A stretch of DNA of 64,000 nt, from NCBI RefSeq assembly GCF_009858335.1, contig NZ_VMSE01000002.1, positions 372,001-436,000 on the forward strand. The letters run 5' to 3'. Of this stretch, positions 8,198 through 16,285 are shown piece after piece. Positions within the stretch are counted from its first letter, which is position 1. Each line of letters starts with the position of its first letter. The position numbers and the translations under genes are program-made. A model generated the notes under the pieces. It was not told where the DNA came from. It made no database searches and saw only the letters and a list, made by a program, of their open reading frames with translations. This stretch comes from Methylovorus glucosotrophus (GTDB lineage Bacteria > Pseudomonadota > Gammaproteobacteria > Burkholderiales > Methylophilaceae).

Positions 8198-9628
8198 ATG
8201 GATACTACCCTTCAAACTGCATTCGATGAGATGCAACTTCCAGCGGGGGCGGTACGCGAGATTTACGCCGCTTATGCTGACTGGTTGCGTGATGTTCCCC
8301 ACCAACAGCTGGAAAGCAAACGGCAGGAAGCCGAGCTGCTGTTTCGCCGCGTAGGTATTACCTTCAATGTCTACGGTGAAACAGCGGGTGCCGAGCGCCT
8401 GATCCCGTTTGATGTGATCCCGCGACTGCTGGCGGCCAAAGAGTGGAAAGTATTGTCGGATGGGGCGATTCAGCGGGTACGGGCGCTGAACATGTTCCTG
8501 AACGACATCTACCACAACAAGGACATCATCAAGGCGGGCATCGTCCCCGCCAGCATCCTCGCCAATACCCAATACCGCCCCGAGATGCATGGGGTGGACG
8601 TGCCAAATGGCATTTATGCCCATATCGCGGGTGTCGATATCGTGCGCACCAGCGAAAGCCAGTTCTACGTGCTGGAAGATAATCTGCGCACCCCGTCCGG
8701 GGTTTCCTACATGCTGGAAGACCGCAAGATGATGATGCGGCTTTTCCCCGAACTGTTCCGTCGTTATTCCATCGCGCCGGTCGAGCATTACCCGCAAGTC
8801 CTGCTGAATAATCTGCGCGCGGTGGCCCAGCCCGGCGTGCAAGAGCCAACCGTGGTGCTGCTGACGCCAGGTGCTTATAACAGCGCCTATTTCGAACATG
8901 CTTTTATTGCGCAGCAGATGGGCATCGAGCTGGTCGAAGGCCAGGATCTGTTTGTGCGCAACAATGCGGTGTATATGCGCACGACCGAAGGCCCCAAGCG
9001 CGTCGATGTCATCTACCGCCGCATAGACGATGATTTCCTTGACCCATTGAGCTTCCGCCCCGACTCCATGCTGGGCGTTCCGGGTTTGCTGACGGTCTAC
9101 CGCAACGGCGGAGTTACCTTGGCCAATGCCGTGGGTACCGGCGTTGCCGATGACAAGGCGACTTATACCTATGTGCCGGAGATGATCCGGTTTTACCTGG
9201 GTGAAGAGCCCATCCTTTCCAATGTGCCTACGTATGAACTGAGCAAGGAGGATGACCTCAAGTATGTGCTTGATCACCTGCCTGAGCTGGTGGTGAAGGA
9301 AGTGCAGGGGTCTGGCGGTTACGGCATGCTGGTTGGGCCTAGTGCCAGCAAAAAGGAGATTGAGGAATTCCGCTTGCGTATTCTTTCCAATCCCGCCAAT
9401 TACATTGCCCAGCCAACGCTGGCGCTTTCCACCTGCCCGACGCTGGTTGAGCAAGGCATTGCGCCCCGGCATGTGGATTTGCGGCCATTCGTGCTTTCCG
9501 GCAAGACGGTTACCCTGGTGCCTGGCGCCTTGTGCCGTGTGGCATTGCGAGAGGGGTCGCTGGTGGTCAACTCATCCCAGGGTGGCGGTACCAAGGACAC
9601 CTGGGTGCTGAATGACACCGGCATGTAA
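8198..9628 (+). CDS. Circularly permuted ATP-grasp family protein (COG2308 type)
   Basis: Predicted ATP-dependent carboxylate-amine ligase, 476 residues, of the permuted ATP-grasp family (formerly DUF404/DUF407). Family-typical blocks run through the protein: KRQEAELLFRRVGITF near 45-60, RLIPFDVIPRLL, VLEDNLRTPSGVSYMLEDR near 157-175, VVKEVQGSGGYGMLVGP near 365-380, and SQGGGTKDTWVL at the end. The real substrate is unknown; the family is predicted to ligate amino acids or peptides. The Met at 8231 (MQLPAGAV) is an alternative start, because the sigma-54 promoter leaves no leader before 8198. It is the first gene of a four-gene cassette. Confidence 0.9.
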   Translation: MDTTLQTAFDEMQLPAGAVREIYAAYADWLRDVPHQQLESKRQEAELLFRRVGITFNVYGETAGAERLIPFDVIPRLLAAKEWKVLSDGAIQRVRALNMFLNDIYHNKDIIKAGIVPASILANTQYRPEMHGVDVPNGIYAHIAGVDIVRTSESQFYVLEDNLRTPSGVSYMLEDRKMMMRLFPELFRRYSIAPVEHYPQVLLNNLRAVAQPGVQEPTVVLLTPGAYNSAYFEHAFIAQQMGIELVEGQDLFVRNNAVYMRTTEGPKRVDVIYRRIDDDFLDPLSFRPDSMLGVPGLLTVYRNGGVTLANAVGTGVADDKATYTYVPEMIRFYLGEEPILSNVPTYELSKEDDLKYVLDHLPELVVKEVQGSGGYGMLVGPSASKKEIEEFRLRILSNPANYIAQPTLALSTCPTLVEQGIAPRHVDLRPFVLSGKTVTLVPGALCRVALREGSLVVNSSQGGGTKDTWVLNDTGM

Positions 9629-9687
9629 GCGCGGACTTGAAGCTTAAGCAGTTGCAGGCCGCTACGATAATGTAAAAAAGAGGGAAT

Positions 9688-9707
9688 TCCGGCAAGGCAA
9701 CGCCGGA
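9688..9707 (+). other. Intercistronic hairpin between ATP-grasp and alpha-E genes
   Basis: A 6-bp perfect stem (TCCGGC 9688-9693, GCCGGA 9702-9707) in a 100-base gap, with a purine-rich stretch (AGAGGGAA) before it. No T-run follows. It could tune the ratio of the two products or mark an RNA processing site; function is inferred only. Confidence 0.3.
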
Positions 9708-9728
9708 CCTCTCGGAAAAGGGTTCAAA

Positions 9729-10676
9729 GTGTTAAGCAGAACGGCGGATCACCTCTACTGGATGGCACGTTACATTGAGCGTGCCGAGAACATGGCACGT
9801 GTGCTGGATGTGACTTACAACATGTCACTGGTGCCGAATGCGGCGCAAAGCGAAGCTGCATTGTGGCAACCCGCGGTGGAGATTGCGGGCAACACCGAAC
9901 TGTTTGAAAAGAATTACGGCGAGTACACGGCGGCGAATGTCATCCAGTACATGTCCATGGACGATGCCAATCCGTCCAGCATCTACAACTCCTTGCGCAG
10001 CGCGCGCGAGAATGCGCGGGCGGTGCGGGTGGCCATGTCCTCCGAAACCTGGGAAAACATCAACACCCTGTGGCTGGAATTCAGCCAATTCATCGGTATC
10101 CGGCTGGTGGAGAGCGGGCTTAGCGTATTTTGTGACTGGGTCAAATCCCGGTCACATCTGTTTCGCGGCGTGAGCTTTGGCACCATGCTGCGTGATGATG
10201 CGTTCCGCTTTGTGCGGCTGGGGACGTTTATCGAGCGGGCGGACAACACCGCCCGGCTGCTGGATGTGAAATACCATCTGCTGTTGCCCGAAGGCGAAGA
10301 AGTCGGCGGCGCGGTGGATTATTACGAGTGGAGTGCGGTGCTGCATTCGGTGTCGGCCTTTCAGGCTTACCAAAAGGTATTCAGCGATACCATTGTGCCT
10401 TGGCGGGTGGCGGAGCTGCTGGTGCTGCGTGGCGATATGCCGCGTTCACTGCTGGCCTGTTACGATGAAATCACCATTATTCTGGGGCAGCTGTCCGGTC
10501 GGCAGAATAATGAATGTCGCCGACTGGCAGGCGAACTGCACGCCAAGCTGCGCTATGCGCGCATGCGCGATATTTTCCAGGATGGGCTGCACGAATTCCT
10601 CGAAGACTTTATTGTCAGCAATAATAGGCTCGGTGGCGAAATCCAGCGTACCTATCTCAATGTGCACGGCGGCTAA
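9729..10676 (+). CDS. Alpha-E domain protein (COG2307, formerly DUF403)
   Basis: A 315-residue, mostly helical protein of the alpha-E family, which nearly always travels with the permuted ATP-grasp gene and a transglutaminase-like gene. The N-terminus MLSRTADHLYWMARYIERAENMAR is the family hallmark; FIERADNTARLLDVKYHLL near 165-185 is the internal repeat of the same helix. It starts with GTG at 9729. Its biochemical role is unknown; the established expectation is a partner of the ATP-grasp enzyme in making or attaching a peptide. It ends 22 bases before the transglutaminase gene. Confidence 0.9.
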   Translation: MLSRTADHLYWMARYIERAENMARVLDVTYNMSLVPNAAQSEAALWQPAVEIAGNTELFEKNYGEYTAANVIQYMSMDDANPSSIYNSLRSARENARAVRVAMSSETWENINTLWLEFSQFIGIRLVESGLSVFCDWVKSRSHLFRGVSFGTMLRDDAFRFVRLGTFIERADNTARLLDVKYHLLLPEGEEVGGAVDYYEWSAVLHSVSAFQAYQKVFSDTIVPWRVAELLVLRGDMPRSLLACYDEITIILGQLSGRQNNECRRLAGELHAKLRYARMRDIFQDGLHEFLEDFIVSNNRLGGEIQRTYLNVHGG

Positions 10677-10698
10677 GGCGAACTAACGGGTTACGGCA

Positions 10699-11508
10699 AT
10701 GCTACTTAATATTGAACACCGCACGACCTACCAATACAGCGAGGTGGTGAATTACACCATCCAGCTTTTGCGTCTGACGCCGCAAAACGGCTTCGGCCAG
10801 CAGGTGTTGCGCTGGGAGATTCGCGTCAATGGCCATCTGCAGCCGCACAAGGATACCTACGGCAATCATGCCCACACCCTGGTGGTGGATGCCCCACATG
10901 AAGAGATCAGCATCGTGGCATCGGGCGAGGTGGAAACCGGCCTGAATGTGTTGCCTATCAATGATGGCTTGCCCACGCCGATTTATCTTCGTCCCACGCC
11001 ATTGACCGAGATGGATGAAAACCTGACGGCCTTTGTGGAAGAATTCAAGTTAACGCACCCCAAACTGCAGGAGCCCGCAGCGCTGCAAGCATTGATGGAT
11101 GCCATCATTGACCGTGTGCCGTATGTGAAAGGCCAGACGGCGGTGGAAACCTCCGCGGCCAAGGCATTCGCCCTCGGCTCTGGCGTTTGCCAGGATCATG
11201 CCCATATTTTTATTGCGTGCTGCCGCTATCTGGGTGTGCCGGCGCGTTATGTCAGCGGTTATCTGTTTACCCCGGATGGCAGCCTGATGGAAAGCCATGC
11301 CTGGGCAGATGCCTGGCTGGACGATATCGGCTGGATCAGTTTCGATGTCACCAACCGCTGCCGTACCAACGGCGTGCATGTGCGGCTGGCAACCGGTCTG
11401 GATTATCGTGATGCCTGCCCTATTAGCGGCGTGCGCAATGGTGGCGGTGTGGAAACCATGTCGGTTAAGGTCGTCGTCCATCAGATGCAGCAGCAAGCCC
11501 AGCAATAA
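10699..11508 (+). CDS. Transglutaminase-like cysteine protease family protein
   Basis: A 269-residue protein with an N-terminal bacterial transglutaminase-associated domain (about 1-80) and a transglutaminase-like core. The catalytic triad is visible: Cys164 in GSGVCQDHAHIF, His200 in MESHAWADAW and Asp216 in WISFDVTNR. There is no signal peptide, so it is cytoplasmic. In this gene neighbourhood it is expected to cleave or transfer a peptide made by the ATP-grasp and alpha-E partners; the substrate is unknown. It is followed after 30 bases by the HPPD-like gene. Confidence 0.92.
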   Translation: MLLNIEHRTTYQYSEVVNYTIQLLRLTPQNGFGQQVLRWEIRVNGHLQPHKDTYGNHAHTLVVDAPHEEISIVASGEVETGLNVLPINDGLPTPIYLRPTPLTEMDENLTAFVEEFKLTHPKLQEPAALQALMDAIIDRVPYVKGQTAVETSAAKAFALGSGVCQDHAHIFIACCRYLGVPARYVSGYLFTPDGSLMESHAWADAWLDDIGWISFDVTNRCRTNGVHVRLATGLDYRDACPISGVRNGGGVETMSVKVVVHQMQQQAQQ

Positions 11509-11538
11509 GCGCTACCGTCATACCCAAGGAATCAGCAC

Positions 11539-12756
11539 ATGAACTCTCTCGGCTTTGCCCGTCACGGCGATAAGGAAAACTCGCCATTCTTTGAAGAATA
11601 CCTAGTGCGCCTGCTGGAAGAGCGTGACCGTGTCGGCCTGACCGATATGATTCACGAAATAGATGCGCTGATGATAACGGTGGATCCTGGACACTCCATC
11701 CAGTACATCGCCGAGCTGGCGCTGATGACGCCGTATCATTACCTGGTCACGCTGGAAAGCGAAAGTCACTGGACGCATATCCTGCGCATTGATCTGGAGT
11801 CACCGGATATTCTGGTGCGCGAAGTCAAGGACCCCAACTTGCGCGGGATTTTCCGCGCCCTGAATGAGGTGTACCCGGTGGGCGCCCGCAAACCCAACAG
11901 CCGCTATATGGGGGAAGTGCTGCGCGTCAGCAATCTGCACGAAGTCAGCCGCCTACAGCAAGCGCGTGAATTCCGCTTTTTCAGCCAGGATGAAGTGCGC
12001 AAGCTGGAGCTGCCTGGCAATCTGGCCGTGAGCAAACCCTCGCCGTATACCCATAACATCATTGCCTATCTGGAACGCGAGCCGCAGGAGCTGCGCGTGT
12101 ATGCGCTCGGTGTCAGTCGTATTGATAATGAAGTGCAGGCGGTCTACGAGCAGGCCAAGAATACCCAGGCCAAGCTGGGTGTAGATCAATTGCTGCTACC
12201 GCTGGATCACTTGGCCACGCGCGTTTACAGCCAGAATCGCGAACTGGCGATTCTGGAGTACCTGTCCTGGTCGAGCTACTATTTCTGGGGCGCCTACAAC
12301 ATCCACGACCAGAACTCGTCGACCAATGTCACCAAGAGCGTGCATGGCATCCCCGAATCCAAGAGCCCGGCCAAGGTATTCACGGCCAACAACACGCCTT
12401 ATTTCGTCAATCACCTGGAAAAACTGCCTTCGCCGACCGAGACCTTCGTGCGCAACTATGGCCCGCGCCTGCACCACATGGCGATCGCCGTGCGCGATGG
12501 CGAAACCCAGGGCCTGGAGAACATAGATTACGTGGTGAATTCCATCGCCGAACAGGGCAAGGGTTTTCTGCTGGATGTGATCGGCTCCAAGAGTGAAGGG
12601 CTGAAGCAGATTTTCTCCAATGCCTCCGAACACTCCTCGCTCATCATTGAGTATGTGCAACGCTTCGGCAGCTTTGATGGCTTCTTTACCAAGGATAATG
12701 TGGCTGTGCTCACCGAAGCAGCAGGCCGCGAAGAGGGCGTGCAAGCCGTAGTCTGA
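11539..12756 (+). CDS. VOC-superfamily protein resembling 4-hydroxyphenylpyruvate dioxygenase
   Basis: A 405-residue protein whose C-terminal half looks like the catalytic domain of HPPD-type iron dioxygenases. Candidate metal ligands are His224 (PLDHLATRV), His312 or His313 (LHHMAIAVRDG) and Glu371 (LIIEYVQRFG), in the order His-His-Glu of the family. GLKQIFSN before the Glu and FDGFFTKDNVAVL after it also parallel HPPD. The N-terminal 200 residues are less clear. AAGGA precedes the ATG. It lies 30 bases after the transglutaminase gene, so it is probably the fourth cassette gene. It is probably not a tyrosine-pathway HPPD, because no tyrosine catabolic gene is nearby. Confidence 0.7.
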   Translation: MNSLGFARHGDKENSPFFEEYLVRLLEERDRVGLTDMIHEIDALMITVDPGHSIQYIAELALMTPYHYLVTLESESHWTHILRIDLESPDILVREVKDPNLRGIFRALNEVYPVGARKPNSRYMGEVLRVSNLHEVSRLQQAREFRFFSQDEVRKLELPGNLAVSKPSPYTHNIIAYLEREPQELRVYALGVSRIDNEVQAVYEQAKNTQAKLGVDQLLLPLDHLATRVYSQNRELAILEYLSWSSYYFWGAYNIHDQNSSTNVTKSVHGIPESKSPAKVFTANNTPYFVNHLEKLPSPTETFVRNYGPRLHHMAIAVRDGETQGLENIDYVVNSIAEQGKGFLLDVIGSKSEGLKQIFSNASEHSSLIIEYVQRFGSFDGFFTKDNVAVLTEAAGREEGVQAVV

Positions 12757-12833
12757 GGGTGTACGCCATCCGTGCGCAGACGCTGGGGGCGCTTTGCGGT
12801 AAAATACGCGCTTCCCCAGCCTAGCCCTTCGCC

Positions 12834-14750
12834 ATGACCGCTCACCGTCGCCAACTTGAACTGCTCGCCCCTGCCCGTAATGCCGACTTTGGCATTGAGG
12901 CTGTGCGGCATGGCGCCGATGCCGTGTATATCGGCGGCCCGGCGTTTGGCGCGCGTGCCAAGGCTGAAAACTCTGTCGCAGACATTGCACGCCTGGTGCA
13001 ATATGCCCACCGCTTTCGTGCTGAAGTGTTTGTCGCGTTCAATACCATTTTTCACGATAACGAGATTGAAGCTGCCCGTGACATGACCTGGCAGCTTTAC
13101 GAAGCGGGTGTTGACGCGCTGATCGTGCAGGATATGGGCCTGCTGGAAATGGATATTCCGCCTATTCAACTGCACGCCAGCACGCAAACCGATATTCGTA
13201 CCGTGGAAAAAGCGGTGTTTCTGGATCAGGTAGGGTTCAGCCAGATCGTACTGGCGCGGGAGATGGATATCCAGACCATCCGCAAAGTCGCGGATGCGAC
13301 CCAATGCAATCTCGAATTCTTTATTCATGGCGCGCTGTGTGTCGCCTTCAGCGGTCAGTGCTATATCAGTCACGCCCATACCGGCCGCAGTGCCAATCGC
13401 GGCGAATGCTCCCAGGAATGCCGCCTGCCATACACGCTGGAAGACAGCAAAGGCCGCATTCTCGCCAAAGACAAGCACCTGCTTTCCATGAAGGATAACG
13501 ACCAGAGTGCCAACCTGCGCGCGCTGATTGATGCAGGCGTCAGCTCTTTCAAGATCGAGGGGCGCTACAAAGACCTGGCCTACGTCAAAAATGCCACCGC
13601 GCATTATCGCCAGCTGCTGGATGAGATTCTGCTGGACCTGCCGGATTACGCACGCGCGTCTTCCGGTCGCTGCAGCTATACCTTCACTCCGCAACCGGAA
13701 AAAACCTTCAACCGCAGCACCACCGAGTATTTCATTCATGGTCGTGGTGAGGACGTGGGCGCGTTTGACACGCCCAAGTTTGCCGGAGAAGAAATCGGCA
13801 AGGTAAGCAAAGTCGGTCCGGATTATTTTGAGGTGGAAAGCCAGCTGGAATTGCACAACGGCGATGGCGTGTGTTTTTTTGATGTACATAAAGAGCTGGT
13901 TGGCATGCGCATCAATACCGTCAACGGTAAGCGCCTGTACCCGAATGAAATGCCTGCGGATATACGCCGTAACATGACGGTGTATCGCAATCGCGACCAA
14001 GCCTATATGCGTCTGCTGGAAAAAGACTCTGCCAGCCGCCGCATCAGCGTCGATATGGTGTTTTATGAAACGCGTGATGGCTTTGCGCTGGATCTGGTGG
14101 ATGAAGATGGCGTCACTGCGCATGCGCAATGCGTGGCGGAAAAGCAGCCGGCCCAGCAGGCCGAGAAAGCCTATGCCAGCTTGCGCGATAACCTGACCAA
14201 ACTGGGCGCTACCGATTTTGTGGCACGCGACATCCGGCTTGAGATTGCCCAGCCCTGGTTCCTGGCGGCATCCATCATTAACGGCCTGCGCCGCGATGCG
14301 GTATCCGCGCTGGAAGATACGCGGCTGCAAACCTATCCCCGCCCGCAACCGGCGATTCCCGCCCAGCTGCCCGCTGTTTATCCGGAAGATACTCTGAGCT
14401 ATCTCGCCAACGTCTACAACAAGCATGCGCGGGCGTTTTATGAAAAGCATGGTGTCAGCGCGATTGCCGCTGCCTATGAAGCCAATGAAGAGCTGGGCGA
14501 AGTGCCGGTGATGATTACCAAGCACTGTCTGCGCTATAGCTATGCCATGTGCCCCAAGGAAGCCAAAGGCGTCATCGGTGTGCAGGGGACGATTACCGCC
14601 GAGCCCATGACCCTGATCAGCGGCAAGGACAGGATTACTCTCAAATTTGACTGCAAGCGGTGTGAGATGCATGTCATGGGCAAGGTACGCAAACCTGTCC
14701 TCGCCATGCCGCCGCCTCAGCCCGTGCAGTTCTTTGCCAAGCGGCCATAA
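12834..14750 (+). CDS. U32 family protein, RlhA-like 23S rRNA hydroxylase
   Basis: A 638-residue U32 peptidase-family protein. Its length and C-terminal module (CLRYSYAMCPKEAK, then FDCKRCEMHV) match RlhA, which hydroxylates C2501 of 23S rRNA with prephenate-dependent chemistry, better than the shorter tRNA hydroxylase TrhP. The conserved cysteine cluster is seen as FSGQCYISHAHTGRSANRGE and CSQECRLPY near 180-205. The N-terminus (RRQLELLAPARNADFGIEAV) is the usual U32 TIM-barrel start. It follows the VOC gene by 77 bases and may have its own promoter. The assignment RlhA versus other U32 paralogues is moderate. Confidence 0.75.
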   Translation: MTAHRRQLELLAPARNADFGIEAVRHGADAVYIGGPAFGARAKAENSVADIARLVQYAHRFRAEVFVAFNTIFHDNEIEAARDMTWQLYEAGVDALIVQDMGLLEMDIPPIQLHASTQTDIRTVEKAVFLDQVGFSQIVLAREMDIQTIRKVADATQCNLEFFIHGALCVAFSGQCYISHAHTGRSANRGECSQECRLPYTLEDSKGRILAKDKHLLSMKDNDQSANLRALIDAGVSSFKIEGRYKDLAYVKNATAHYRQLLDEILLDLPDYARASSGRCSYTFTPQPEKTFNRSTTEYFIHGRGEDVGAFDTPKFAGEEIGKVSKVGPDYFEVESQLELHNGDGVCFFDVHKELVGMRINTVNGKRLYPNEMPADIRRNMTVYRNRDQAYMRLLEKDSASRRISVDMVFYETRDGFALDLVDEDGVTAHAQCVAEKQPAQQAEKAYASLRDNLTKLGATDFVARDIRLEIAQPWFLAASIINGLRRDAVSALEDTRLQTYPRPQPAIPAQLPAVYPEDTLSYLANVYNKHARAFYEKHGVSAIAAAYEANEELGEVPVMITKHCLRYSYAMCPKEAKGVIGVQGTITAEPMTLISGKDRITLKFDCKRCEMHVMGKVRKPVLAMPPPQPVQFFAKRP

Positions 14751-14877
14751 GCCCATCGGCGTGCATGATGGCCATTGTGAATAAATTCGCGTCAAAGCTG
14801 TAAAAACCGGTAAACCCGGCTGATCGCTCTCGCCGGCCTGCTTATACTCGTTGCTCCATTATCTGGGAGTTCTTGAT

Positions 14878-15138
14878 ATGCGTTCCATCCATAGCCCAAT
14901 TGCCATCGCGTTACTGTTGTCGGCCTCGCTCGCTTCGGCTGATGCGCCGCCGCCTCCACCTCCGCAGGATTTTGCTGCCGCCAGGCAGGACGCCATTCAA
15001 CGGCTTAATGCCGAGCTCGCCTGCGTGCAGGCGGCCAAAACCCCTCAGGCATTGCAGCAATGCCGTCCACGTCCGCCGGCTGGCGCTGATGGGCGGTCGC
15101 AGAATGCCCCACCTGGGCCGCCGCCTTCCTCCTGGTAG
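14878..15138 (+). CDS. Small secreted proline-rich protein
   Basis: An 86-residue protein with a clear signal peptide (MRSIHSPIAIALLLSASLASA) followed by a run of six prolines, an Ala/Gln-rich helix with two cysteines, and a Pro/Gly-rich tail. GGGAG lies 8 bases before the ATG at 14878, which decides the start. I know no family for it. The cysteines at about residues 49 and 62 could form a disulfide. It lies just before RNase P RNA. Confidence 0.6.
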   Translation: MRSIHSPIAIALLLSASLASADAPPPPPPQDFAAARQDAIQRLNAELACVQAAKTPQALQQCRPRPPAGADGRSQNAPPGPPPSSW

Positions 15139-15170
15139 TTGTGTTCGCGCCCGAATCTCATGCGCTCGCG

Positions 15171-15179
15171 TGTTAGAAT
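15171..15179 (+). promoter_or_regulatory. Extended -10 element of rnpB
   Basis: TGTTAGAAT fits the extended -10 pattern TGnTATAAT and ends 7 bases before the 5' end of RNase P RNA at 15186-15187. No clear -35 box is seen at 17 bases. Confidence 0.5.
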
Positions 15180-15185
15180 GCACGC

Positions 15186-15487
15186 GGAAGTTGGCTGGAC
15201 AGTCGCCGCCCGCGCAAGCGGGGGGAGGAAAGTCCGGGCTCCGCAGAGCAGGATGACGGCTAACGGCCGTACGCCGTGAGGCGAGGAACAGGGCCACAGA
15301 GACGAGCGTATTAAGTTACGGTGAAACGCGGTAACCTCCATCCGGAGCAAGACCAAATAGGGTAGCAAGGGCGTGGCTCGCGCTGCTACCGGGTAGGTTG
15401 CTTGAGCGTACGAGCAATCGTGCGCCTAGATGAATGACTGTCACGCATCGCAAGATGCGACAGAACCCGGCTTATCGGCCAACTTCC
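15186..15487 (+). ncRNA. rnpB: RNase P RNA, bacterial class A
   Basis: Catalytic RNA that matures tRNA 5' ends. The universally conserved segment GAGGAAAGTCCGGGCTCC is at 15224-15241 and the matching 3' segment ACAGAACCCGGCTTA at 15461-15475. The ends pair: GAAGTTGGC at 15187-15195 with GCCAACTTC at 15478-15486, forming helix P1. Total length of about 300 bases is normal for gammaproteobacterial and betaproteobacterial type A RNA. A T-rich stretch follows. Confidence 0.97.
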
Positions 15488-15489
15488 TT

Positions 15490-15702
15490 TTATTGCTTCT
15501 GTTTTTCCCTCTGATTTTGACCCGATTTACACCACTTTCCCCCACCTGATTATCGAGCACCTCACGATTCAGTCACATCAAAGATTGTTCTCACAAAGCA
15601 CTTTCAGTTAATTGGCTATCTCCTTATTTTTAAACAACTAATTTTTTAGCAGCAAAATTCGCTAAGTCATTGTCCCATAAAGGAAAAATAGCAAAAAACC
15701 GC
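15490..15702. other. Gene-free AT-rich stretch between rnpB and the dcw promoter
   Basis: No convincing open frame, RNA gene or repeat was seen here. The first 40 bases are T-rich and probably hold the rnpB 3' end. With the promoter and operator that follow, the gap before mraZ is about 350 bases. Confidence 0.6.
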
Positions 15703-15731
15703 TTGCATGCCCTTATTTTTTTAACTATAGT
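15703..15731 (+). promoter_or_regulatory. Sigma-70 promoter of the dcw cluster
   Basis: TTGCAT at 15703-15708 and TATAGT at 15726-15731 are separated by exactly 17 bases. It sits directly ahead of, and touching, the MraZ operator repeats, about 105 bases before the mraZ start. Confidence 0.75.
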
Positions 15732-15764
15732 GGGCGTAAGTGGAGAAATGTGGGTTTTTGTGGG
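15730..15764 (+). promoter_or_regulatory. MraZ operator: four 10-bp spaced GTGGG repeats
   Basis: GTGGG at 15730, GTGGA at 15740, GTGGG at 15750 and GTGGG at 15760 are in strict 10-base phase. MraZ of other bacteria is known to bind such TGGGN repeats with five-base spacers ahead of its own gene. The array overlaps the end of the -10 box and the transcript start, which fits autorepression of the dcw cluster. Confidence 0.88.
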
Positions 15765-15838
15765 AGATTGCTGGCCGAGGCTAAGGGCGGTCAGCAATTT
15801 TTCTAACCCGACAATTGGCAAAGGGGTGTGTGTTTTAA

Positions 15839-16285
15839 ATGTTTCGCGGTGCTACATCATTGAATCTGGATGCCAAGGGCAGATTGGCCGTGCCGGCCAA
15901 GCACCGCGATGCCCTGTTGTCCCAGTGCGCCGGTCATCTGGTGCTCACTGCGCATCCACACCGCTGCCTCCTCCTTTATCCCCAGCCTGCCTGGGAACCC
16001 ATTCAGGCCAAAATGATGGCGCTCTCCAGTTTTGACCGCCAGTCCAGCAGTCTGCAGCGTTTGCTGGTGGGCTTTGCCGAAGATATCGACATGGATAGCG
16101 CAGGCCGCCTGCTGGTGTCTCCGGTATTACGCGAATTTGCCGGTCTGGAAAAACAGGCCATGCTGGTCGGTCAGGGTAGCCATTTTGAGCTCTGGAACAT
16201 GGACGCCTGGCGAGCCCAGCTTGATCAGGTGATGGCCGCCGACGAAATGGTGCTGCCGGCCGAACTTGAAGGATTCTCACTGTGA
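15839..16285 (+). CDS. mraZ: Transcriptional regulator MraZ
   Basis: DNA-binding repressor of the dcw cluster, 148 residues, with two SpoVT/AbrB-like domains. The first starts [26 protein letters not shown], the second shows [22 protein letters not shown] near 82-103. This is the normal length for the family. The protein likely forms a ring that reads the four-unit operator at 15730-15764. Its stop overlaps the GTG start of rsmH by 4 bases, so the two are translationally coupled. Confidence 0.96.
   Translation: MFRGATSLNLDAKGRLAVPAKHRDALLSQCAGHLVLTAHPHRCLLLYPQPAWEPIQAKMMALSSFDRQSSSLQRLLVGFAEDIDMDSAGRLLVSPVLREFAGLEKQAMLVGQGSHFELWNMDAWRAQLDQVMAADEMVLPAELEGFSL

Noticed and set aside
12528..14795. 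A 755-codon open frame on the minus strand
   Set aside because: It is antisense to the full-length U32 gene and to the end of the VOC gene, has no recognisable domain, and its His/Arg/Gly-rich composition is that of a codon shadow.
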